Below, piece after piece: positions 43,257 through 54,725 of a stretch of 64,000 nt of DNA. The notes below the pieces were generated by a model. That model ran no database searches. It was not told the DNA's origin and saw nothing but the letters and a program-made list of their open reading frames with translations. The stretch's first letter is position 1. Every line of letters begins with the position of its first letter. Position numbers and translations under genes: made by a program. Source of the DNA: Przewalskia tangutica (Eukaryota; Streptophyta; Magnoliopsida; Solanales; Solanaceae); NCBI GenBank assembly GCA_029844215.1, contig CM056721.1, forward strand, positions 131,841,254 through 131,905,253, given 5' to 3'.

Positions 43257-44143
43257 CTTCGACATCGTCATCAATCTCTCCATAGGGCAGTTGTTAGACC
43301 AACTATGTTGTATGGGGCAGAGTGTTGGTCAGTCAAGACTTCACACATACAAAAGATTAGAGTTGTGGAGATGAGGATGCTGAGATGGATGTGTGGGCAT
43401 ACAAGAATAGATATGATTAGGAGTGATCCGATATAAAGTGAAAGTGGCCTTAGTGGAGGATAAGATGCGGGAAGCGAGGTTGAGATGGTTCGGACATGTG
43501 CAGAAGAGAGACACAGATGCCCCAGTGCGGAGGTGTGAGAGGTTAGCGATAAACGGGTTCAGGATGGGTAGAGGTAGGCCAAAGAAGTATTGGGGAGAGG
43601 TGATTAGACGGGATATGACGCCGGTGCAACTTACTGAGGACATGACCTTAGATAGGGGGTTATGGAGGACACAGATTAAGGTAGAAGGGTAGTAAGTAGT
43701 CAAGTGTAGTCCTCTTTACGCTTACAAAATGATAGTGTAGTGTTATTTCTGTAGGCTCGATTAGCATGTCACACTTATAGGCACATTATTGCTCTATAGT
43801 ACTCTGTAGTTTGATTCATGCTGCTATGTGTTCTTTAGTGTAATTTATTTATCTTATTTAGTTGTGTTAGCTACTGCTTCATGTTAGCTACTGTTTCCTG
43901 TTGTTAGAATGCGCTACCATTGCGTATTTGATTTTACTATATGCATGTCCACAATACTTTAATTTCTCGTCTGACCATTTCTCATACTTTATTTTGTTTT
44001 GCTTGCTTTGCCTTATTATGCTTGGTCTTGAGCCGAGGGTCTCCCGAAAACAATCGCTTTACCTACCAAGGTGGATGTGAGGTTTGTGTACATTTTATCC
44101 TCTGCAGACCCCACATTATGGAATTTCACTGGGTATGTTGTTA
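43257..44143 (+). mobile_element. 5'-truncated RTE-type LINE in copia-4 LTR
   Basis: It starts within the ORF2 C-terminus: AVVRPTMLYGAECWSVKT-like, VVEMRMLRWMCGHTRIDMIR, a frameshift, then YKVKVALVEDKMREARLRWF, GHVQKRDTDAPVRRCERLAI, GRGRPKKYWGEVIRRDM and the end LDRGLWRTQIKVEG* (43423-43692). The reverse transcriptase core is absent. A T-rich 3' UTR and the GAGCCGAGGGTCT … GTATGTTGTTATTG tail follow. The possible TSD is TTGTATAT (43249-43256, 44144-44151). The ORF part is conserved enough to place it in the RTE-like group. Confidence 0.87.
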
Positions 44144-44422
44144 TTGTATATTAGGTAAAATTGTAGTCCAATTGTAATTAGAAAGATTAGTTACCTAATT
44201 TGTAAATTAGTAAGTAATTATGTAATACTATAATTATTGTACATAATAATCAATTAAAGGCAGGGGACATATTCATTTATGGTATCAGTAGCCAAACTCT
44301 AAAATTCTCTAAAGTCGTCGACCCCCTGTTTTGGCCGCCTAACCCTAGGCAACCGCCCTCCCCCTCTTCTTTCTACTACCTCTCGGCCGCTACCTCTCTC
44401 TCATCTTCCCCAAATTTTTTCA

Positions 44423-45528
44423 ATGGATGAACAATCTAAATTTCATCCTGCTCTTGCATTTAACAATATCAATAACTTCATTTCCATAAATCTTGAGATG
44501 GAAAAGGGTCAGTATTCCTCTTGGGCGGAATTGTTTAAGATTTATTGTCATGTGTACAAAGTCATCGACCATATCATCCCCTTCTAAATCAAAGCTTATG
44601 GAACACTATGATGATTCTACTGATGAACTTTGGTCCCGCTTACATGTAGTTGTCCTAAAATGGATCTATGATACGAATTCGAACGATCTATTGCATACAA
44701 TAATTTAATCCGACGCCACTGCCCGACAAACGTGGAAGCGCTTAAAAAGTATTTTCAGGATAACAAGACAAAACGTGCCTTGTACCTGAAAAATTAATTT
44801 AAAGACATTTAGCAGGACAATTTTCCTAATGCGGTAGCTTATCGTCAGGAACTTAAGATGATTGCAGATCAACTCTCCAACGTCGGTGCACTAGTCACTA
44901 ATCAACGATTGATGATGCAACTCATTGCGGGTTTGAATGAAACTTATGATAGTGTCGCTACCATCCTTCAATAAAATACGTCATTGTCCCCTCTATGAGG
45001 CCCGTTCGAGACTTATACTTGAAGAAATCTGAAAAACTAATTGGGTTGCGGCTCATGCGAGCACCGCCGGTGCCGCTCTCGTCACTACCGACGCTCAGCC
45101 GACAGTAGGGCCCCATTTTTCGGTTTACAAAACCAGCAACCCGATGACTCGACACACGGCCCGCCATCCCGGAATTACCACAAAGGATGAAACTCCAGTA
45201 AAGCCCGCGGTGGAAGGGCGGGAGGGGCCAGCCACTGCCGGCCGACAACAACTCGCAACATCGCCAGCGATGTAACAGCCGCCGTAGGCTACGATGGGCT
45301 CACCGACTGGATGCTCCACTTGTCCATACCCGCGTCTCGCGGGCACCTCCGGTTCAATGACCCATCCAGGCATCCTCCGCACACGTCCTAAACAGGCATA
45401 TAGTGCACAAGCCTTTCCTCCTTCCACCTACGCCCCGATGGATATTGAGGCAGCTACGAACACAATGTCTCTCAACATTCGAGACAACAGTTGATACATG
45501 GATACTGACGCCACATCTCATATGACGA
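44423..45528 (+). pseudogene. copia-4 gag to start of protease
   Basis: ATG at 44423: MDEQSKFHPALAFNNINNFI, LEMEKGQYSSWAELFKIYC, VYKVIDHIIP, then frame breaks, ALKKYFQDNKTKRALYL, FPNAVAYRQELKMIADQLSN, MMQLIAGLNETYDSVATI, a degenerate Gly/Pro/Ala-rich part, HPGILRTRPKQAYSAQAF, DIEAATNTMSLN and the protease start YMDTDATSHMTTSQ, where the active-site DTG has become DTD. Stops at several sites, for example before YMDT. Confidence 0.88.
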
Positions 45529-45633
45529 CATCCCAAGATTGCTGACATGTTTACCAAAGGGCTTCCGTACATACTCTTTGATGATTTTCGAGCCAGTCTC
45601 AGTGTACGAGAACTTTCCGCTTCGACTGCGAGG
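45529..45633 (+). pseudogene. copia-4 RNase H C-terminal end, fused
   Basis: Reads ADMFTKGLPYILFDDFRASL then SVRELSAST, the very end of copia RNase H (the C2 copy has ADIFTK and LFDDFQANLGVR). It follows the protease start within two codons and in another frame, showing a deletion junction at about 45528. Confidence 0.88.
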
Positions 45634-45636
45634 GTA

Positions 45637-45790
45637 TGATATAATATTATATTTTTAGAATATTCTTTGTACATCTCCTATATTTTGTAAAATTGTAGTC
45701 CATTTGTAATTAGAAAGTGTAGTCTAATTGTAATTAGGAAGATTAGTTACCTAATTTGTAAATAAATAAATAATTATGTAACACTATATA
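45637..45790 (+). repeat. 3' LTR of copia-4
   Basis: TGATATAATATTATATTTTT … GTAAAATTGTAGTCC … AGTTACCTAATTTGTAAAT … ATTATGTAACACTATA matches the split 5' LTR. The sequences separate after about 45790, so the end is estimated or the LTR is truncated. Confidence 0.75.
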
Positions 45791-46530
45791 TATTGTTCAT
45801 ATTTCTTTAATAAACTTTTTGCAAGTTAGGTCATAACTAGTTCATGACCTATTTATTTGATCAAATAATTATTTAATTATGCATCCCATACAACTAAAAT
45901 AGTAAAATTATATCATTTGGCCACTATAAAACAATATCTTAAACTTAAAAAATAAGCACCAGCCTAAAACATGACTCATCTGAATGGTCACGTCTCACGT
46001 AATACATGCAAGTTCATGGAAACTTTCATTTTATCCACTCGTTGATGTATACTGTATAGTTCAGGTCAAGTATACTCCATGTATAACTAAGTTCACGTGA
46101 TAATTATTTTTCTGCATAGATGACACGTAAGTTGATTGGTACGCAACAATTTGGCAATTAGCGTTAAAGCAACAAATGGCTGTTAAAAAGTACTATAATA
46201 ATACGGACCTTTCTGTTACTGATCGTGATGATCAAACAATCCTATTACCTCGAAATAACTTGATTTGTCATTCAATTCATTCAACAACTTTATTGATTTA
46301 TTTTATTCCCGAAAATGGGAAGAAATAACCTATAAACGACATGATAAATTTGAGAAATTGACCTTGATATCTTTTAATTATTTTTAAAAACGTGGTTTAT
46401 TTTAAACGAACGGTGCTTGCTAAATTGGATTAACAAATTTACAACCAACATGAAGCAAACATTGTGTTAATTTCGCGAAGTATTCTTGCCTATTTTTCTT
46501 CTTTTTAGTAGTCCTAATTGGTGCAATTTA
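45791..46530. other. Intergenic DNA, nothing recognised
   Basis: AT-rich, no ORF with a known domain and no clear repeat. Confidence 0.5.
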
Positions 46531-46824
46531 GGGCTCGTTTGGTACGTAACACTGGACTGTATATTTTTATATTGGACGGTACTGTATTATAATGGATTGA
46601 ACTGTATTAATATATAATGGACGGTATTAGAGTATTAATATATAATTGATTGTATTTTTTTTTAAATATCGTCCAGGGGAAATCCATCTATTAGATGAGC
46701 CTCAAAAATGACAGTTGGAATGTACTATTTTTAGAAATTATGATCAGAGTCCATCGAATTATTAAATGCCTACCAAATTTGTATTATTTTGTTGATACAA
46801 TCTGTAAACGTATCAAACGTGCCC
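46531..46824. mobile_element. MITE (Tourist/Harbinger-like)
   Basis: Terminal inverted repeats GGGCTCGTTTGGTAC and GTATCAAACGTGCCC (two mismatches) bound about 294 AT-rich bp, flanked by TTA and TAA. The GGGC.CGTTTGGT form and a 3-bp TWA flank favour PIF/Harbinger. Inside, GGACGGTA and TATTAATATATAAT recur. It lies about 390 bp before the small host gene. Confidence 0.75.
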
Positions 46825-47096
46825 TAAAAGCTGTATTATTAAACTACTAATGCTCCTCGAATTCACACGCAATAAATAAACATACTACTTTTAAATAATT
46901 ACTAGTACAATTACAATATTATTTGGGCAGTAGAAGTGTGTTGAATACTTAAAATCTGTAGGCCGTAGCATGGAAAATTCCATGCAGCCGTTAATTTGAT
47001 TGATAAGTTACTTCTTCACCATGTCAAAGATAAAGCCAGGTTGAAGTGGTCGATCGCCTAATTAATTTGAAAGTCACACGCTTCATTTCCTCCCTC

Positions 47097-47104
47097 TATA
47101 TATA
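47097..47104 (+). promoter_or_regulatory. TATA box of the small host gene
   Basis: TATATATA in the context CCTCTATATATACAAG, 112 bp before the ATG at 47216, a normal plant spacing for a transcription start near 47130. Confidence 0.65.
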
Positions 47105-47215
47105 CAAGTCTCCAACATACCATTTCTCTCAAATTTTCCTTAGAACTCTATTCAAATTCATATACTCCTACTTTTCTTCAAGAATTTAGTACCCTACATA
47201 TACAAATTGCCAAAA

Positions 47216-47470
47216 ATGGAGATTGATGAAAATGTGTTGGTAAAAGTAGGTCTATTTGCGTTGGTCCAAGCTTTAGTTTATTTGATTCTATCAAAGTCTT
47301 CAAACGTATTCTCCAAGACACAAAGATCCCACAGCTTCAAAACGGCTCGTTCCGTCAGCATTCGCCGGATTGCTGCCGCACTCGCCGACTTACCTGCCGG
47401 CGGTGAACCATCTCCAACTTCCAAGAACTTGACCTCTTCTAAGTCTTTCAAGTTATTCCAAGACAACTAG
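47216..47470 (+). CDS. Small membrane-anchored protein, 84 aa, function unknown
   Basis: An intact single-exon frame starting MEIDENVLVKVG. The ATG at 47216 is chosen over an upstream in-frame TTG (47207), having the AAAAATGG context and a TATA box at a proper distance. Residues about 7-25 (VLVKVGLFALVQALVYLIL) form one hydrophobic span, a signal anchor or membrane helix. The rest is basic and Ser-rich (SHSFKTARSVSIRRI, residues 38-52), with a short AALADLPAGGEPSPTS stretch and a K/S end. The codon use and G+C of the second half are those of a normal gene, unlike the surrounding AT-rich DNA. I recall similar short plant proteins annotated as unknown. The reverse frame 47278-47466 is a shadow. 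Possibly stress- or tissue-induced; not shown by the sequence. Confidence 0.8.
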   Translation: MEIDENVLVKVGLFALVQALVYLILSKSSNVFSKTQRSHSFKTARSVSIRRIAAALADLPAGGEPSPTSKNLTSSKSFKLFQDN

Positions 47471-48317
47471 TTTTCAATGGTCTCATATTTAGCTTTTGTG
47501 TGCTTAATTTTAGATATTCTTTGATTTGGTGTTGGACATAATCAAATCATATATTTCTGTGTGAATTTGATATAGGTTTTTTTTTCCTCTCGTGTAAATT
47601 AAAATTCCTTGTATATTGTAAACATTTGATATTTGAAAGTGTAAGAATATTTTTCTCAATTGTCATCTTTCAAAAGTGTGATTATTATACCACAAATACA
47701 ACCTCATTTTAATTCTTAAGTTAGAATTAGGCTAAGATTATGATATGATTAGGCTAATATTATGCTATCTAATCTACCTACTATATTCTAATATCAATTA
47801 CAATAATTACTAAATAATTATAATAAATATTATATTAATTATAATTATTCTATCAGAAAGTTTCAATGAATATGATATGTTGAATTATGTCTACAATTGC
47901 TCCTTTTCTTTGGTCAATATTCTTTCACCAAAATTAAAATGTAACTTATAATCTAAATTTGTGTCTAAAGTTTCTTTAAAACAAAATAATGATAATAATT
48001 AGTAACAATGAAGATCTATAGGATCAAATTATTATAAATCATAAACGGATGGTTTACTTGTGAATTTGATAACTGACCTCACAACTAAAAAAACAAAAAC
48101 AGGAATCACAAATTAAAGAGATATAGTACGTAGCTGATCAACACCCAGGGATTCTTAATAAATAAAAAGTTATCAATATGGAGGAGAAACTAGCCGCTAA
48201 CTCCATTTTAAAATGCCAAAACAATTGAATAATTTGTCTACTACTTAAAGCAACGAATATATAATCATTCAGAGAGTAAGGGGAAATAAATATCCCGGTG
48301 CCAAACCTATTTATTTT
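47471..48317. other. 3' flank of the small gene, AT-rich
   Basis: No gene. Likely 3' UTR up to about 47650 (AATTAAAATTCC near 47600 could act as a poly(A) signal). Confidence 0.45.
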
Positions 48318-48650
48318 TGTTAAGAGTTTCACATCGAAAATGGAATGAGCATGGAAACATATATGAGCAACAATCATCACTCTATTTCTAAACTAGTTTG
48401 GGGTTGAGTTAGACTCAAGATTCATTCTTTACATGATATTAGAGTCAAAACACATTTCAATTCTTTGTTCATCGATGTTGGGCCCCCAAATTATATTATT
48501 CACGCTCCAGTTAACGAGGTCTGGCGTGTGGATGGGTGTTAAGAGTCTCACATCGGAAATGGAATGAAAATATGAACTCCTTATATGAACTTGGACAAAA
48601 ATTTGAGACCGAATAAATACATCTATCATAGACTCGATATGCTAAAACAC
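48318..48650 (+). mobile_element. TRIM (miniature LTR element)
   Basis: Two direct terminal repeats start TGTTAAGAGT(T/C)TCACATCG at 48318 and 48537. After the first (ends TTTACA, 48433) comes TGATATTAGAGTC (48434-48446), a worn iMet PBS. Just before the second is TGTGGATGGG, a PPT-like tract. Only about 90 bp lie between them. The words TTGGGGTTGAGTTAG and TTGGGCCCCCA are typical of the plant TRIM of this type. The second LTR loses similarity after about 48600. Confidence 0.75.
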
Positions 48651-49852
48651 AAATCATTCAAAAAATAAGTCGTGTTTTTTAAATAATTTTTTCTCATTTT
48701 ATTTAAATAAATAAATTTCAATCATTGTTGCTTGAAATTCAAACATTTTTACCCGAAGCTAATGCACGTATGACTATGACTGAACTTCAGCCATAATGAA
48801 AATTTAGATATTTTTTATGGAGTTAAACCTATCATCAGACGCATATCTGATGCTTGTCATCAAATTAGGTACAAATTATATATTTTAAAAATTAGGCATA
48901 TGTTAAATAGCAATATTCAAATAGAGTAACCCATGTAATTTAATGTGATTATACTCTCTGACTGTTGCTATTTTTGAAAAGTGAGTATTTATGAATTTTA
49001 CCATGGAAGTAAGTGAGAACTTGAAGTGGACCAGGGAATGGGGTTAGAGAGCTTAAATGGGCTGGGGTAGTAAGGGAGAAGAAATGGGTGAGCCCAAAGT
49101 TGCTGGATTGGATTAGTTGACATTCGACGAGAGACAATTCGCAGGAATGGCCTTATTTTGGGGTGATCTTTAGTTTTTTCTCCTCAAATTGAAAAACTTT
49201 AATTTTTGTCCTTCGCCTAAAGCTCATGGGTTTCGTGTTCGACCCCCCACTCATGCAAAAACTAAAAAAAATCGTAAGGCGGGTAGAGTTTGCATGCAAA
49301 CTCTATCTTGCGAATCCAAACTCAACCTTGCGATTTTTTTTTTACTGAGCAGGGGTTCGAACCCGAAATCTCGGGGTATTTTTGAGCGAGACTGCTTGGA
49401 TTAGTCCTCAAGTTTGTATTTCTTAAATCTTATTTTCCAAATGGCACGAAACACGTCGAATTAGATTGTCAGTCTGTGTGGAAAACAATTACTGATCTCT
49501 TTATCTTTAATTCCTAGTGATTTACAGTTTGATGACATGTTGATTAAGCCTATCACAACATTCTTGACAAATTAGGAACGTTGCTCGCTGCACGATTTGA
49601 AGCCCAATTGTGAAGCCCATTATGAAGTTTTGCATTCACGCCGGGATGTTGCCTATTGGGCCTTTTTCAAGAAAATAATAATCTATTACTACATTATTTT
49701 GAGAAACTGGGTGTATTTGGTATCTAAAAATAAATACTATATATCCTAACAGCATTTATATAATTTAGGCAAACACTATGACATGGGTATGAGTGGGATG
49801 AGGGGTGTAGGGCGGGGTAGCGGAAGGGGTGATATGCGTCGGAGGTCAGATG
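48651..49852. other. Intergenic with a possible dispersed repeat
   Basis: No gene. At 49230-49375, GGGTTCGAACCCGAAATCTC (box B-like) and paired TTGCATGCAAACTCTA / AACTC.ACCTTGCGATTTTT motifs suggest an old SINE or MITE, but I cannot fix its ends. Confidence 0.35.
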
Positions 49853-50195
49853 TTGGGATGGAGAGGAGACAACCAGTGTGGAAACATCATATTTATATTG
49901 TTAATGTTCACACATTGCATGTGATCAATCCATGCATGATCGATTAGGATTGATGAAGAAAGTGAGAAGAAAGAAGGCTCGAATATGAAGAAGGGAAGAT
50001 GAGATATTTTGGGAGCGAAAATTGACTGCTCTTCTGTGTATTGCTATTATATTCTTCTATACAACAATTACAAGTTGAAGTAATATATATACTACCTATA
50101 TATCTCACTTAACCGCCTATATATCTCACTTAACCACCGACTCTCACTAATAACTAATTTAAGGGACTAATCATCTACAATTTAATACTTCTACA
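49853..50195 (-). repeat. 3' LTR of copia-5
   Basis: The plus-strand end AATACTTCTACA (50195) is followed by CCCTCCCTCAAGC (minus PPT GCTTGAGGGAGGG). The outer end is a guess because the 5' LTR is not in the window. Confidence 0.65.
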
Positions 50196-50199
50196 CCCT

Positions 50200-53100
50200 C
50201 CCTCAAGCTAGGCAAAATGAAGATATTCTTCATGCCAAGCTTGGATAGTAAAAATTGATGTTGCCCACGACTAACAACCTTAGTAAGCAAATTCGCTGGT
50301 TGATCAGCCGAAGGGATGTAAACTAGATGAATTAGACCAGCCACAATCTTCTCTCTAACAAAATGACATCAATATCGATGTGTTTGATACGCTCATGAAA
50401 CACCGGATTGACAGCAATAAGGAGGGTAGAGTGATTGTCAGTGTGCACTGGAAACCACAGGCATGCCAAACTCTCTATAAAGGCCAAAAGCCACACCACT
50501 TCAGCAATAGAAGATGTCAATGCTCGATACTCAGCTTCAGCCGAACTTCTGGACACAATGACTTGTTTCTTGGACTTCTAGACTATGGGAGAGTTGCCAA
50601 ACAGAACCAAATTACCGGTAACAGACCTCCTGCTGTTGGGGCATGATCCCCAATCAACATCACAAAATACCTACATACAAGAAGAGCTAGTGCTGCTTAG
50701 GAGAACCCCAGCCCCTGGACCACTTTTGATATATCTGACTATCCTGAGCCCTGCATCAAGATGAGACTGTTTAGGGGCTTGCATGAATTACCTAAGATAC
50801 TGAACTGAGTAAGCAATGTCTGGCCGAGTGTTAGTGAGATAAATTAGTCTACCAATAAGCCTCTTGTAGACTCCAGGGTCCAACAACAAAGGATCCTTGA
50901 GTGCGCATGTATCCCCATATGTAGCAGGTTCAGTAATGTGAGTATCAAACTTTAATGTTGTCAATTTTTTATGCATTTCCATAGGAGAAGGGGATGGCTT
51001 GGCTCCTGCCAATCCCATGTCAAAAATCAACTCTAAAGCATACTTCCTCTGATGCATTACAAATCTCTGGCTACTCCTTGCAAACTCAATGCCAAGAAAA
51101 TATCTAAGCTCACCAAGATCCTTTATCTTGAATGCAGACTGCATTGTCTTCTTTGTCGACTGAATCAGTGTACTATCATTCCCAGTGATCAGTAGGTCAT
51201 CCACATAAACTAGTACAATGACCATCCTCCTGCTTGGTGAACAGAGAATAATATCTGAGGCTCTGTGTGAAACCAGAGGCAACTAATGCTGAAGTCAACT
51301 TGAGGTTCCATTGTTTGGATGTCTGCTTTAACCCATACAACGACTTCAATAATCTACAGATCTTCCCAGTACCTATAGGAGAATGAAATCCTACAGGCAC
51401 TTGCATAAACACTTCTTCAACTAAATCACCTTGCAGAAAGGCATTGTAAACATTCATTCGGTAGACCACCTACTGCTTCACTGTTGCTATAGATAAAACA
51501 GCTCTGACAGTGACCATCTTAACAACAGGTGAAAATGTCTCTTGATAATCAAGTCCCTACTTTAGGTTATATCCTTTGGCAACTAATATTGCTTTGTATG
51601 TTTCAACTTCCCCAGTAGCTTTATATTTGATCTTATACACCCATTTGCATCCAATGGCTTTCTTTTCTTTAGGTAGTATCACCAACTCCCAAGTCTTATT
51701 GTCTTTTAATGCTTGAATCTCAGCCTGCATTGCCTCAATCCACTTAGCATCCTTGGCAGCCTCCTTGTAGATGCATGGTTTAGTGACAACTGAAGATTGT
51801 GCAATAAATGCTTGATACTTAGATGACAGATTAGAATAAGTCAGTCATGCAGACACAGAATACAAATAATTAGTGGATCCTTATTGTGTAACATAATCCT
51901 TGTGCCAACTAAGAGGTATGTTGACCCTTGTTGATCTTCTTAAGTCTGAGTCAGGAACTTGCATATCTGTAGTGACATCCTCAGATACAACATCAGTATC
52001 TAATATGACATTAGTATCTGATGTGGTACCAATATCTGAATGAGGAGCAACTACAATTTTATTGGGGTGTACTAGATCATTGTAACAGAAAGAATCATGT
52101 GTTTGAATGGACTCTAGTCCATTCTCACCAGCATCAATTCTAAAGGTAAAAATAGTCTCCATGAAGACTATATCTCTACTCATAAAGACAAGTCGATTAT
52201 CCAAGTCATACAATTTATATCTTGAGCCATATCCTAGAAGAACAACCTTAACTGCTCTAGGACTGAACTTGTCATGATTAAGAAGATTGATCGCAAAACA
52301 TAAATTTCCAATCACCCTCAAGTGAGACAGTGAGGGAACAAATTTATACAACTTTTCATAGGGAGACACATCCTGTAAAACAGAAGAAGGAATTCTGTTT
52401 AAAATGTATACTGCTCCTTCAATGCAGAATCCCCGGAATTTGTCTGGTAAACATCCTTGGATCTTAATGACCCTTGTTGTTTCTAATATATGCTTGTGTT
52501 TTCTCTCCACTACTCCATTTTGTTGGGGTGTGTAAGGGCATGAACTCTCATGCACCACACCATGCTGCTGAAATAGTTCCCTGCAACTATTGTTAAAGAA
52601 CTCAGTCCCATTATCTGATCTTACTGTCTTGATTTTAGTTTCAAATTGTGTATTTACTGTTAAGAAGAAATTCTTAAGTAAAGTAAACACATCTGACTTC
52701 AATCGCATCAACAACACCTAAGTCCACCTAGAGTAATCATCCATAATTGTAAGAAAATACCTCATTCCATTATAAATGTCAACTCTATAAGGCCCCCATA
52801 CATCCATATGCAACAATTAAAAAGAGTTAGATGACTTGGTTGATCTAATGGGAAATGATATTCCAGTTCATCTTGCTAGAGGTCATATTTCACAATTATG
52901 CAATGTAAAAGAATCATTATTCTTAAAACAAGGTATTTTCCTCAACACATTCATTAGAACATGGCATAGTCTCTGGTGACAGATTGTTGCACCAGTGTCC
53001 TGAGTTGCTGCCAAGCACTGGTGCAACTCCTTTACTTTATTCTTCTTGTCCAGACATAGTATGTATAATCCATCTTCTTCAGTACCAATCCCCCTCACCT

Positions 53101-53352
53101 TTCCAGATGAGAGATCCTGAAATATATAACATTTGGGAAAGAAATGAACATTACAGTTTAGTTCCTTTGTCACTTTAGAAATTGACATCAAATTGAACTT
53201 AAATGTTGGAACATAAAGAAAAAAATTCAGGACATCACCTCCTCCCATATTGTAATCACCTATGTGTGATATCTTAGTCGACTCTCCAGTAGGTAATTGT
53301 ACCTTACCTGCACTATCTGTCAAGTGTTTATTGTATAAGTTTTGTTGGTTAC
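50200..53352 (-). pseudogene. copia-5 pol, 5' part removed by Athila-like insertion
   Basis: Minus from 53350: protease C-terminus (KVQLPTGESTKISHIGD, FKFNLMSISKVTKELNC), GAG_pre-integrase (CHQRLCHVLMNVLRK), integrase core (VRSDNGTEFFNNSC, CPYTPQQNGVVERKHKHILE; 52717-51881), a Ser/Asp-rich linker (TTSDTNVILDTDVV), RT with MNVYNAFLQGDLVEEVFMQV, LLKSLYGLKQTSKQWNLKL, MVIVLVYVDDLLITGND (YVDD about 51200), LGELRYFLGIEFARS, GRLIYLTNTRPDIAYSV, and RNase H with SRSSAEAEYRALTSSIAEVV and HERIKHIDIDVILLERR (50556-50332). Breaks near 51300, 51480-51880 and 50790. It is similar to copia-1 but a separate copy. Confidence 0.93.
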
Positions 53353-54725
53353 TGATGCTCGAAAAGATGCACACACTTTAACGCAGGTGCACGTTATCGT
53401 GACAAGTAGTATAGTCTTGATAAGACCGAATATCGTCCTCAAGGATTAGGGTTCAATTACCAACTATCTATTTTTTGGTATCTATTTGGTAAATTGATAT
53501 TTGGATTTGTTGTTTATAACTAAGAATTATAAAATCTATTTAACTATAGGGTTTACTTCAGTGGTGATGAGAATAGGGCTTCTACGTCTCCTCACTATCC
53601 GCTTATGCTACTTATTAATGCATAACTTATGGTTTTCTTCTTTTGGAGAAAGCAGGTTCACTAAATCGTTTTATACTCCCGTTAGGGTTATATAAACACT
53701 CAACCCCAGTATTGCACCTTACCTACCTTTCGGTGATAAGGATAACTCTATAGGAGGATTAAGAACAAGAACCTAGTTAACGATCACGCACGATGCGCAA
53801 AATTAGGGTTTTAAGCCTCTCATTAACGCTACATAAATAATTGAGGTATTTTCATCCTCAATTCAAGAATGTCTACCCAACTTACAGCATATTCACAATC
53901 CCCTCCTTTCGGAGTCTAATTAGAAATCATATAGTGGTATTTAGTTGTCAATTAACTACCAAGCATTCAATTCAATTATTGGATAGATCTCACAAGAAGA
54001 AGAAATACCATAAGCGTCGTTAAATCATAACATAAGTTTCTAGAGATTCACATGGAAAAAGCCTATAGAGGAATTAGTTCCTAGTCGTTGACATGACAAG
54101 AACTAATCGTATTCTTCATAAAAAGCGAAATAAAAACAAGAAAGGGAAAATAAATTACTAAACTATGGTCTCGATCTCAAGCAAGAAGCCTTGTGTTGTG
54201 CAGAAGGGAACTCTTAAAAGCGCCTAGGGTTCTCCTTTTATAGTGAAAACCGCCTCAACTTTTCCTGCAGCTCGCCCAAAATCCGTCTGAAACCTTATTT
54301 TTCCGCGTCGGCGCGCGCACAGCGCCGCGGCCGGAACTCTCGCAATCCGTCGGATGATTTGGCGCCGCGGCCGATTCTGGCATGCGAGGGGCGGTCGCAA
54401 CCAGAGCTTCCGGATGTTTAGCGCGCCGCACTGCTTTGTCGTGAGGCGCCGCGACGAGTCTTCGCAGCCTCACGGATAGTGGGCGCCGCGGCTCGCTTCA
54501 TTGCGGGGAGTGTGGCGCCCACTGGTTTCACTCGTTCGCCACTTTCTGCTTTTAGCTCGAATCTCCTCTTTTGCCCTCTTTAGCTCCTTTTCCGCCATTT
54601 GGCCATTTTAACCACTTTGACTCAAAAGAAAGGAAAACTATCCTAATACGACACTTATATGTGCAAAACGGGATAAAAGACTAACTAAAACTGACTCAAA
54701 AGGTGTATATAAAATACACCGATCA
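53353..54725 (-). repeat. 3' LTR of the Athila-like element
   Basis: Plus TGATGCTCGAAAAGATGCAC … AAATACACCGATCA, about 1373 bp, then ACCCCCAAACTTAACC. Includes a GC-rich zone 54290-54560 full of GGCGCCGCGGC words. The ORF 54255-54473 in it is a composition effect. Confidence 0.8.

Larger units (their letters stand above)
43220..45790 (+). mobile_element. Non-autonomous copia-4, deletion derivative of the C2 family
   Basis: 5' LTR 43220-43256 plus 44152-44269 (split by a LINE), PBS TGGTATCAGTAGCC at 44280-44293, gag 44423-45528, a join to the last part of RNase H (45529-45633), pre-LTR GCGAGGGTA and 3' LTR 45637 to about 45790. Integrase, RT and most of RNase H are missing, so about 3 kb was lost. 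LTR, PBS and gag match copia C2. Confidence 0.85.

Noticed and set aside
43941..44177. 78-codon plus ORF
   Set aside because: It lies over the 3' UTR and tail of the LINE; no domain.
54255..54473. 72-codon minus ORF in a GC-rich island, possible CpG-island gene
   Set aside because: Within the Athila-like LTR, made of repeated GGCGCCGCGG words.
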